A stretch of 5,303 bases of DNA from Solirubrobacterales bacterium (GTDB taxonomy: Bacteria; Actinomycetota; Thermoleophilia; Solirubrobacterales; Solirubrobacteraceae): positions 1,454 to 6,756 of the forward strand of contig PMKB01000064.1 in the NCBI GenBank assembly GCA_003157595.1, read 5' to 3'. The notes under the pieces are model-generated. The model was not told the origin of the DNA. It saw only the letters and a list, made by a program, of their open reading frames with translations, and made no database searches. Every line of letters begins with the position of its first letter. The stretch's first letter is position 1. Below are positions 1 through 4,706 of this stretch, piece by piece. Both the position numbers and the translations under genes were made by a program.

Positions 1-377
1 ACGACCTCGGTGCCTCGACGCCGCCCGTAATCGAACGCCGCTATCTCGGCCCACGCAACGTCAAAGCCGTATCCACCGGCCCGGGAGGTTATTCCGAGCT
101 GTGTCTCGTAAACCCCCGCGCGCACGATGGCGAACGCAATGCCGAAGAACGCCACGGGGAACAAGATGATCCACGGCAGCGCAATTGACCATGACGCATG
201 GGCGCCGGCAGTTGCAATTGCGACGGCGAAGGCCGCGAGCAGCAATAGCTCATAGGCGGCCATGAACATTCGAAGACGCGAGTTCCAGTACCGTCGAAAC
301 TCCGTGCCGGCGTCGCGCGCAGCCGCGTCGCGGCGGCCCGGGTGGCCAGCGGGTTCCTGCTCAATCGGTCCCGGCAT
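1..377 (-). CDS. Membrane protein with two TM segments and a bacterial PH-like domain (partial, 3' end off window)
   Basis: The reading frame is open from the ATG at 377 to the left edge, giving about 125 residues with no stop. The first ~37 residues are hydrophilic and charged. Two hydrophobic stretches follow, at about residues 38-57 (MAAYELLLLAAFAVAIATAG) and 64-85 (SIALPWIILFPVAFFGIAFAIV), joined by a short loop. The next part, with VAWAEIAAFDYGRRRG at about 107-122, has the beta-strand, W-x-E-I and basic-turn pattern of small actinobacterial PH-like domains (bPH type, as in low-molecular-weight antigen 6 relatives). The domain is cut by the window edge. Function is unknown; such proteins are membrane-bound with a cytoplasmic PH-like fold. 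Starts at 380 (ATG) and 389 (GTG) are also in frame. I chose 377 because GGTGGGG at 390-384 sits 6 nt before it. It lies 117 bp downstream of the DUF5677-like gene on the same strand, so co-transcription is possible. The frame is clear; the domain call is moderate. Confidence 0.72.
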   Translation of the reverse strand, partial: MPGPIEQEPAGHPGRRDAAARDAGTEFRRYWNSRLRMFMAAYELLLLAAFAVAIATAGAHASWSIALPWIILFPVAFFGIAFAIVRAGVYETQLGITSRAGGYGFDVAWAEIAAFDYGRRRGTEV

Positions 378-494
378 CATGTGCCCCACCGATCATGGCG
401 CAGCCGCGCGTTCGGCGCCGTCCCAGACGTGAAGTTGATCGTTGGAGAGAACGGCGCCAGCACGCGGTCGCTTGGCGACAAGGAACAGCATGGG

Positions 495-1289
495 CTACAG
501 CGGATCGGCGGCTCGTGGCTCGTACATCTCGTTGTTGATGCTCGTCGCCCGCGCTGGATCGGGCCAGCCCAGGGTGTCGTTGCAGACGATGAGTGCCTGC
601 GCGAAAAGCGAGATGCCGACGGCGAGGAATTTGGCACGTGGCCCGCGCTCAGGGCGAGCAATGCGAATGCGGACCGCGGCGAAGTCGGCGTAGTCGTCGA
701 GTGCCTCCGGCTGCGCGTGGGTCTCTCGGCTCGCCAGGCGGTAGACCGACATGTACATGCCGCGGAACGTCAGCATGTCGTCCTGACTGCCGTCGAATGC
801 GCGGGTGCGAAAGCCCTGGAGGCGTGGACCCCAGTGCGTGTCGACGGCGTGCGCGAGGTCCGGGAGCGCCCCAAGCGTCTTGGCCTTCGAGAGGCGTTCG
901 ACTTCGTCGGGTTTGTACAACTCGATACCGAACGCGAGCGCGTCGTTGTGGAGCTTGTGCCGCTGGTAGAGGGCGTTGTCGATCCATAGGAACAGATGCG
1001 AATCAGGGTCGATCGCGACCCAGCAGAAGACGACTATCTCTTCGACCAGCGCTCGAAGCACGATCATGCCGTCGCCGTCAGCGCCCGCATCCATCAGGAG
1101 GAGGAGGCTTCCGAGGGTGTCTGACATGCGCACGATCATCGCCGCGGCGTATGCGCTCCACCGCCGATCTGTCTTGTAGACGCGCTGCGGGAGATGCGCT
1201 TCAACGAGGGCGATCAGCGCGTCGCCCGCTACCCGCGCTCGGCTGCGCGTTGGAAGGGAGAGGTCTGGCCCGCTGGCAGCTTCAGCCAC
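495..1289 (-). CDS. Conserved hypothetical protein resembling the DUF5677 family
   Basis: A 264-aa, mainly helical, soluble protein with no signal peptide. Residues 58-92 (hydrophobic SLLLLMDAG, then MIVLRALVEEIVVFCWVA) match the pattern of DUF5677-type proteins: a hydrophobic helix, a conserved Arg-Ala-Leu-x-Glu turn (R79 to E83) and a second apolar helix. A later Tyr-x-x-x-Ser...His segment (YRLASRETHA, 183-192) is also typical of that family. The biochemical role of DUF5677 proteins is unknown; some occur near defence or mobile genes, but nothing here argues for defence. The start is GTG at 1289: no ATG lies before residue 51 and no in-frame ATG lies in the 60 bp upstream. No Shine-Dalgarno is visible, but TACGCT (1301-1296) ends 6 nt before the GTG, as expected for a leaderless transcript. 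The gene is divergent from the secreted-protein gene. That it is a gene is near certain; the family is a recall-based guess. Confidence 0.8.
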   Translation of the reverse strand: MAEAASGPDLSLPTRSRARVAGDALIALVEAHLPQRVYKTDRRWSAYAAAMIVRMSDTLGSLLLLMDAGADGDGMIVLRALVEEIVVFCWVAIDPDSHLFLWIDNALYQRHKLHNDALAFGIELYKPDEVERLSKAKTLGALPDLAHAVDTHWGPRLQGFRTRAFDGSQDDMLTFRGMYMSVYRLASRETHAQPEALDDYADFAAVRIRIARPERGPRAKFLAVGISLFAQALIVCNDTLGWPDPARATSINNEMYEPRAADPL

Positions 1290-1295
1290 AGGGCG

Positions 1296-1301
1296 AGCGT
1301 A
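1296..1301 (-). promoter_or_regulatory. Candidate -10 box (TACGCT) of the DUF5677-like gene
   Basis: Read on the minus strand, TACGCT fits TANNNT and occupies positions -12 to -7 relative to the GTG at 1289. This is the position of a -10 element when transcription starts at or next to the start codon. No convincing TTGAC-like -35 lies 16-18 bp upstream, and no Shine-Dalgarno lies between. Inference from position only. Confidence 0.4.
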
Positions 1302-1417
1302 CGCCTGACGGCGGCTGCGACCGCTTGGGCGTGCGACTCTGTTGCATGAGGGGTCCGGCGCGACTCTAACGGCGGCTGCTTCTCGCGCAGAGCAGCAGCG
1401 AGAGGGCTGTCAGCTCT

Positions 1418-1431
1418 TCGACGCGCGTCGA
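1418..1431. repeat. Perfect 14-bp palindrome between divergent genes
   Basis: TCGACGCGCGTCGA equals its own reverse complement. It lies in the 201-bp gap between the DUF5677-like gene and the secreted-protein gene, about 45 bp before the latter's candidate -10 box. It could be an operator for a dimeric repressor. GC-rich palindromes of this size also occur by chance in several kilobases of such DNA. Apart from this and the candidate -10 boxes, I see nothing else in the gap. Confidence 0.35.
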
Positions 1432-1476
1432 GGCGGTGAAAGTGCGGCGTCGAGTTCGAGACGCGGCGGGTGGGCG

Positions 1477-1482
1477 TATGCT
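1477..1482 (+). promoter_or_regulatory. Candidate -10 box (TATGCT) of the secreted-protein gene
   Basis: TATGCT fits TANNNT and ends 8 nt before the ATG at 1491, which would place the transcript start at or within about two bases of the start codon. This supports the 1491 start over the in-frame GTG at 1470, which would lie upstream of the transcript. Weak -35 candidates only (GTTCGA at 1454-1459, spacer 17). Confidence 0.4.
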
Positions 1483-1490
1483 GCGCCGGT

Positions 1491-1961
1491 ATGGAGGGGC
1501 GCGCACGAGTAGCGGTATTGCTCGCGTCGCTTGCGGTGGCTTTGATCGCGGTCGACGCCGCGTCGGGGTCCGACGGTCTCCCGCAGCTGCTCACGCGGGA
1601 CCTGACCGCGAAGTTCACGGTCAAGCCGCCGGAGATCGTCTTCATCGGGCCCGGCCCGCGGAGGCGCGCCGCGATCGAGATCATCGGCGGCAAGCACGTG
1701 ACGACCAGCTTGTCGTTCGGGAGCATCGCCTGGACGTCGTGGTCGTCGACGAAAGCGACCGCGACCGCCACCGTCTGGTCGGACCACCTGGCCGGCAAGC
1801 CCGCGGACAGGTTCTACACGGTGGGCAATGCAGACATCACAGCGATGGACGTCCAGGAGGGGCGGTTCACGCGACTGAAGATCACCTATCCGGGCAAGGC
1901 GGGCTACGAGGAACCGGTCCTCACGCGCGGCGGCGGCCCAGGCCGTTACCGCTGGGGCTAG
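1491..1961 (+). CDS. Small secreted protein with signal peptide, function unknown
   Basis: A 156-aa product from the ATG at 1491. It opens with a basic n-region (MEGRAR), a hydrophobic core (VAVLLASLAVALIAV) and a likely signal peptidase site near residues 22-25 (VDAASG), so it is probably exported by Sec. The mature part alternates short polar and apolar stretches (FTVKPPEIVFIGPG, SIAWTSWSSTKATATATVW, RFTRLKITYPG), suggesting a compact beta-fold. From memory it resembles small secreted actinobacterial proteins with an F-x-V-[KR]-P-x-x-I start, a central W-T-x-W-[ST]-x-T-x-A strand and a C-terminal F-T-R-[LM] strand; these have no known function. Most such relatives, as I recall them, carry a cysteine pair; this mature protein has no cysteine. 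An in-frame GTG at 1470 would add seven residues but places a Cys-rich tail before the signal peptide, so it is less likely. The gene faces the cytochrome gene tail to tail, with a 111-bp gap. Confidence 0.75.
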   Translation: MEGRARVAVLLASLAVALIAVDAASGSDGLPQLLTRDLTAKFTVKPPEIVFIGPGPRRRAAIEIIGGKHVTTSLSFGSIAWTSWSSTKATATATVWSDHLAGKPADRFYTVGNADITAMDVQEGRFTRLKITYPGKAGYEEPVLTRGGGPGRYRWG

Positions 1962-1980
1962 CAGCTCCGCTCGCTGTCAC

Positions 1981-2005
1981 TCTCGACGCCGCGTACGAGT
2001 CGAGA
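1981..2005. terminator. Stem-loop in the convergent gap (possible bidirectional terminator)
   Basis: TCTCGAC (1981-1987) and GTCGAGA (1999-2005) form a perfect 7-bp stem with an 11-nt loop, between the stops of the secreted-protein gene (1961) and the cytochrome gene (2073). A longer-range match, GCTCCGC (1964-1970) with GCGGAGC (2033-2039), could enclose it. No T-tract follows on either strand, so a classical intrinsic terminator is not shown; the call rests on position and symmetry. Confidence 0.3.
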
Positions 2006-2072
2006 CACGTGCGCGGCGCTACCGAGTTTCGCGCGGAGCGACCGCGGCGTGCGCGTCGTCATTGCCCGCCGG

Positions 2073-2873
2073 TCAGTCGAGCTTCCAACCGTCGAGGCCG
2101 TGGACAAGTGTCGCGGTTTCGGACGTGAAGCCTTGGGGTGTGGTCTCGCTGAGGACGACGCTCGCGGTCGCGCCCGCGATCCTGATGCTGACGATGTGCG
2201 GGGTCCGTTCGGCGGCGAGCTTGCTCGCTGCGCTCTCAGCGTTGAAGACAGCTGCGAGCGCATGGGCGCAGCTGTGAATCGAGGGGCGGTGGAGGGTGGT
2301 CTGCGCGGCGAGAACGAAAAGGCGGCGCACGCCGGGCGCGTACTGCTGGCAGGCGGTCCGGAAGTCGCGACGCTTGATCGCGCGGTGCAACGTCAGGATC
2401 ACGTGGTCGATCGCGCGCCGCTGGGCCGGCGACGGAGCGTGCGTCTTGACCCCGGGCAAGCCCGGGATGCCCGCCGGCGTGATCACATCCTTGGGCGACT
2501 TGAGACTCGCGAGATAGGCGACGAGCGCGCGGTGCTGCTGGGGCGGCAGAGCCGCAAACGATGGCATCGGCTGGCGCGGGTGATCTAGGGCGCGCGTGAT
2601 CGCCGCCGCGGTCAGGCGTGCACCGACGGTCGTGAGGTCCGGTCCGGGTCCATCGTTGTCTTGATCGCCGAGTCGATGACACGCGAGGCAGCCCGTCTCG
2701 GCAAGGACAACCGCTCCCTCGCGAACGAGCGAACTCGCGCTGGAGTGTGCGCCCGACGGATTGGCCTGCGCTTCCCAGCCGGTGAGCAGCAACAGGCCCG
2801 CTACCGTCACGGCCAAGGCCAGCGGCCACGCAACACCGCGAACGCGCCGCGCAAATAGCGACCGACCGCTCAT
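2073..2873 (-). CDS. Class I c-type cytochrome with C-terminal NTF2-like domain
   Basis: A 266-aa exported or membrane-anchored electron carrier. Residues 14-33 are hydrophobic after a basic N-terminus (signal anchor or uncleaved signal), so the rest faces outside the membrane. The haem site is C62-L-A-C65-H66. It is followed by GPGPDLTTVGAR (75-86), typical of small class I cytochromes, and by M103 in QPMPSF as the likely sixth haem ligand; the domain ends near residue 126 with the usual HRALVAYLASLK helix. After a Pro/Gly linker (127-150), residues 151-266 form a second domain: a helix pair with RRDFRTACQQYAP, two cysteines (C175, C202) that could form a disulfide, then strands ending in GLDGWKLD. 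This looks like the NTF2/SnoaL-like fold common in actinobacterial exported proteins, a moderate-confidence call. The start is ATG at 2873, the only reasonable one; there is no Shine-Dalgarno. No cytochrome oxidase or other redox partner gene is in the window. An IS256 element sits 123 bp upstream in the same orientation. Confidence 0.88.
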   Translation of the reverse strand: MSGRSLFARRVRGVAWPLALAVTVAGLLLLTGWEAQANPSGAHSSASSLVREGAVVLAETGCLACHRLGDQDNDGPGPDLTTVGARLTAAAITRALDHPRQPMPSFAALPPQQHRALVAYLASLKSPKDVITPAGIPGLPGVKTHAPSPAQRRAIDHVILTLHRAIKRRDFRTACQQYAPGVRRLFVLAAQTTLHRPSIHSCAHALAAVFNAESAASKLAAERTPHIVSIRIAGATASVVLSETTPQGFTSETATLVHGLDGWKLD

Positions 2874-2884
2874 GTCAAGCGCTG

Positions 2885-2890
2885 ACAGTA
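2885..2890 (-). promoter_or_regulatory. Candidate -10 box (TACTGT) of the cytochrome c gene
   Basis: On the minus strand TACTGT fits TANNNT and ends 11 nt before the ATG at 2873, giving a 5' leader of only a few bases. No Shine-Dalgarno is present in those bases. A TTGACG at 2952-2947 looks like a -35, but has no good -10 at 16-18 bp, so it could belong to another promoter or be chance. Confidence 0.35.
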
Positions 2891-2912
2891 GCGCCGACCG
2901 GCCGGCCAGCGC
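2891..2912. repeat. 22-bp imperfect palindrome next to the cytochrome -10 box
   Basis: The two 11-bp halves are reverse complements at 9 of 11 positions; both mismatched pairs would be G:T wobbles. The centre is CCGG. It begins at the base next to the TACTGT box and covers the spacer and -35 zone, where a repressor or activator would bind. It is extremely GC-rich, so part of the symmetry may come from composition. Confidence 0.35.
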
Positions 2913-2988
2913 CCCGGCGATCTTTCAAGCCCGGGCGTCGCCGCCACGTCAACGTGCGCTACCGGTCGTCGCGCCGAGCGACAACGCG

Positions 2989-2996
2989 ACCCAAAT
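2989..2996. repeat. Target site duplication, left copy (ACCCAAAT)
   Basis: The 8-bp ACCCAAAT directly abuts the left inverted end of the IS and is repeated exactly at 4447-4454. Eight bases is the usual duplication length for IS256-family elements. The bases just outside each copy differ, so the repeat is exactly 8 bp. Confidence 0.93.
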
Positions 2997-3029
2997 GGTG
3001 GCGTCTCTTTGCTGCTGTAAATTCGCTGG
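2997..3029. repeat. Left terminal inverted repeat of the IS
   Basis: It starts GGTGGCGTCTC, then a 5-nt non-matching block (TTTGC), then TGCTGTAAAT, one base, and CGCTGG. The blocks of 11, 10 and 6 bp match the right end exactly; only the 5-nt block and a 1-versus-2-nt gap differ. The two-part layout fits an outer cleavage block and an inner transposase-binding block. Confidence 0.9.
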
Positions 3030-3053
3030 CGGCTGGGGTTCCCGGGGTTCAGT

Positions 3054-4349
3054 TTATGCGGCGGCGGCCTCCTCGAGGATCGTGTGGTTGGGTTCGTGGT
3101 ATCTGGCGTGGTTGAGTCGTTGGCGGTCGAGTTCGGTAAAGCGGATGCCGTTGGTCTCGTGGGTGATGAGGAGATCGAGGACGGCCCAGACTAGGGTGAG
3201 GCAGCTGTCCTCGCCGGGGAAGCGGCCCATCACTTTCGTTCGCCGCTTGACCTCGCCGAGCGAGCGCTCGAGCAGGTTGGTGCTGCGCCAGCGCCGGCGG
3301 TGCCTTGGCGGGTAGCGCAGATGCACGACGAGCGCGTCGAGGTCGTCCGCGAGGCATTTGGCCGCGGCGGCGAAGCCGTCCTTGTCGAGTTGCTCGACGA
3401 GGGCTTGGAGTCGCTGTTTGGCGTCTTGTTCGTTGATCGCGTCATCGAGTGCCTGCCAGTAGGCGTGCTTGACGCGTTCGCGTTCTCGTTCGGGGAGCTT
3501 GGCGTAGAGGTTGCGGGCGCGGTGCACGGCGCAGCGTTGGCGGTCAGAGGCGGGCCAGCAGTGCTCGATCGCCTTGGTCAGCCCGGGCGCGCCGTCAGCG
3601 ACGATCAGCATCGGCGCGGCGAGCCCGCGGGCGATCAGATCACGGCCGAGGGTCTGCCAGTCCTCATAGGACTCGCGCATCCCGAGCATCACGGAGAGCA
3701 GCACACGCTCGCCGTCCTCGGTGAAGCCCCAGGCGACCAGCACGCCCTCCTTGGGGCCGCTGGGACGCACCGCGATGAACGTCGCATCGAGAAACAACGC
3801 GACCAGCCGGATCTCGTAGAGGCTGCGTTGCTTGAACGCTGCGAAGCGCTCTTTGAGCTCCTCGCACATCCTTGACGCCGTCGACTTCGACAGCTTTCCG
3901 AGCCCGGCCTGCTCGCACAGCGACTCGACATCACGCATCGACAGGCCCCTGACGAACGCGCCGATCACCAGCGCCTTCAACGGCTCGGTCCGCAACAGCT
4001 TCGGTGTCCGCGGGAACAGCTTCGACGCGAACGTCTCCGCCGCCTCACGAACCTGCGGGATCTCGATCTGCAGCTCGCCCTCGCCGGTCTGCACCCGGCG
4101 CGGGCGAAACCCGTTGCGCAACCCGCTCTCATAGTTCCGCAGCCCGCGCTGACTCTCAGGGCGGCGCTCATAACGAGTCCTGCCGAGCCACGCTTCGAAC
4201 TCGTCCTCGACAGCCCGCTGAATGATCAGCCGGGCACCGAGCTTGGCGAGCTCCGACAACGACTCCCTGGGGCTCTCACCGACCCCCACAGCAAGCAGCT
4301 GATCGATCCGGTCTTCTATCTCCGCCGACGGCGGTACGGTACGTCTCAC
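3054..4349 (-). CDS. IS256-family (Mutator-type) DDE transposase, full length
   Basis: A 431-aa transposase that catalyses cut/copy-type transposition of its own IS through a DDE active site. The catalytic residues are visible: D188 in ALFLDATF, D252 in VADGAPGL and E361 in NLLERSLGEVKRR. Between the second D and the E is the family signature DGAPGL...RQRCAVH (252-276), with its Cys-x2-His at C273/H276. The N-terminal ~180 residues include the usual AWLGRTRYER (53-62) and RNGFRPRRV (78-86) segments and a helix-turn-helix-like LSMRDVESLCEQAGLGKLSKSTASR (136-160), which would bind the ends. Length is normal for the family and there is no frameshift or internal stop. The start is GTG at 4349, supported by AGGAGG 8 nt upstream. 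An exact 10-bp inverted repeat would pair the start codon region (see the separate entry). The stop (3054) lies 57 bp inside the left end. Confidence 0.97.
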   Translation of the reverse strand: MRRTVPPSAEIEDRIDQLLAVGVGESPRESLSELAKLGARLIIQRAVEDEFEAWLGRTRYERRPESQRGLRNYESGLRNGFRPRRVQTGEGELQIEIPQVREAAETFASKLFPRTPKLLRTEPLKALVIGAFVRGLSMRDVESLCEQAGLGKLSKSTASRMCEELKERFAAFKQRSLYEIRLVALFLDATFIAVRPSGPKEGVLVAWGFTEDGERVLLSVMLGMRESYEDWQTLGRDLIARGLAAPMLIVADGAPGLTKAIEHCWPASDRQRCAVHRARNLYAKLPERERERVKHAYWQALDDAINEQDAKQRLQALVEQLDKDGFAAAAKCLADDLDALVVHLRYPPRHRRRWRSTNLLERSLGEVKRRTKVMGRFPGEDSCLTLVWAVLDLLITHETNGIRFTELDRQRLNHARYHEPNHTILEEAAAA

Positions 4350-4399
4350 GGCGTAGGCCTCCTTCTTCGTCTTGCAGGACTTGAGGGAACCTACGCCGT
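4348..4399 (-). promoter_or_regulatory. Leader hairpin enclosing the transposase ribosome site and start
   Basis: In the transposase mRNA, ACGGCGTAGG (4399-4390) is the exact complement of CCTACGCCGT (4357-4348). The 32-nt loop ends with the Shine-Dalgarno, which abuts the stem; the 3' arm takes the whole spacer and the first two bases of the GTG. Folding should hinder ribosome loading. In IS10 and some other elements, leader structures silence transposase on read-through transcripts from outside; a similar role here is inference. Confidence 0.6.
4358..4363 (-). promoter_or_regulatory. Strong Shine-Dalgarno (AGGAGG) of the transposase
   Basis: GAAGGAGG reads on the minus strand and AGGAGG ends 8 nt before the GTG at 4349, deciding that start. 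It is the only strong ribosome site in the window, unlike the host genes. Confidence 0.85.
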
Positions 4400-4412
4400 C
4401 GCCTTGACGGCA

Positions 4413-4446
4413 CCAGCGCTATTTACAGCACTTCTGAGACGCCACC
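4413..4446. repeat. Right terminal inverted repeat of the IS
   Basis: Read inward on the minus strand it gives GGTGGCGTCTC, a 5-nt variable block (AGAAG), TGCTGTAAAT, two bases and CGCTGG, matching the left end block by block. It lies upstream of the transposase. The GTAAAT inside it could serve as part of a weak transposase promoter, but I found no convincing -35. Confidence 0.9.
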
Positions 4447-4454
4447 ACCCAAAT
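4447..4454. repeat. Target site duplication, right copy (ACCCAAAT)
   Basis: Exact copy of 2989-2996, directly abutting the right inverted end. Deleting 2997-4454 would restore the pre-insertion sequence. Confidence 0.93.
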
Positions 4455-4669
4455 CGTCGGGACTGCTGCTCTCCCCGAAAGCAACAGCGAGCCGGGCGCC
4501 GTTACGGACGACTCTCGCTAGTCGTCTGCGGCGCGAGTGCGATCGGCATGGGTCGCTGCGCTCGCATCGCTGGGAACGGCGTTGCGAACGCCGCGGTCGT
4601 ACGAGTCTCGAGGCGTCGTCGCTGGCTTGAACCGTCGGCGCCGGCGTGGTCGCGGGATCACCGGATCGT

Positions 4670-4679
4670 CACAGCTGTG
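4670..4679. repeat. 10-bp palindrome CACAGCTGTG before the phosphate permease
   Basis: A perfect palindrome ending 27 nt before the GTG at 4707 and covering the expected -35 position for the TAGCCT box. It is a possible operator. It does not resemble a PHO box made of GTTCACC repeats, so phosphate-starvation control is not shown. Confidence 0.3.
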
Positions 4680-4692
4680 TGCTCGGGATGAG

Positions 4693-4698
4693 TAGCCT
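4693..4698 (+). promoter_or_regulatory. Candidate -10 box (TAGCCT) of the phosphate permease
   Basis: TAGCCT fits TANNNT and ends 8 nt before the GTG at 4707, consistent with a leaderless or nearly leaderless mRNA. No Shine-Dalgarno lies between. No clear -35. Confidence 0.38.
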
Positions 4699-4706
4699 CG
4701 ATCAGC

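Larger units (their letters stand above)
2997..4446 (-). mobile_element. Complete IS256-family insertion sequence, 1450 bp
   Basis: All parts of an intact element are present: terminal imperfect inverted repeats (2997-3029 and 4413-4446), a single uninterrupted transposase gene covering most of the length, and an exact 8-bp direct repeat outside both ends. Size, one-gene organisation, DDE transposase type and 8-bp duplication all fit IS256 (Mutator-like). The perfect duplication and undamaged gene suggest a recent, possibly still active copy. It interrupts the intergenic region between the cytochrome gene and the phosphate permease and breaks no reading frame that I can find. Transcription of the transposase runs towards the cytochrome gene. 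I do not recognise a named IS. Confidence 0.95.
4455..4706. other. Non-coding region between the IS and the phosphate permease
   Basis: I find no supportable gene in this 252-bp stretch; open frames here have no recognisable protein and poor composition. It holds two small hairpins: GACGACT/AGTCGTC (4507-4513 and 4520-4526, 6-nt loop) and CGGCGTT/AACGCCG (4577-4583 and 4587-4593, 3-nt loop). Neither is followed by a T-tract. The permease promoter should lie at its right end. Confidence 0.55.

Noticed and set aside
342..989. Long plus-strand frame (215 aa)
   Set aside because: It is antisense to the DUF5677-like gene and the start of the PH-like gene; its Arg/Val/Glu-rich product reads like a complement of coding codons and has no recognisable motif.
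1229..1798. Minus-strand 189-aa frame opposite the secreted-protein gene
   Set aside because: Would overlap the DUF5677-like gene start and has low-complexity Arg/Ala/Thr composition with no motif.
1436..2128. Plus-strand 230-aa frame over the secreted-protein gene and convergent gap
   Set aside because: Arg/His/Gly-rich composition, crosses the stop of the secreted protein and enters the cytochrome 3' end; the other frame has a signal peptide and ordered strands.
3035..3050. Direct repeat GGGGTTC twice with a 2-nt spacer between the transposase stop and the left IS end
   Set aside because: Too short and simple to assign; it does not form a terminator hairpin with a T-tract.
2761..3315. Plus-strand 184-aa frame crossing the left end of the IS
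   Set aside because: It spans the IS junction, so it cannot be an ancestral gene, and it is antisense to both the cytochrome start and the transposase end.
3300..3875. Plus-strand 191-aa frame inside the IS
   Set aside because: Antisense to the transposase catalytic region; no known second gene exists at this position in IS256 elements.
4505..4593. Two small hairpins between the IS and the permease as terminators or a riboswitch
   Set aside because: No T-tract follows either one, no conserved riboswitch core is visible, and the likely permease transcript starts further downstream near 4705.
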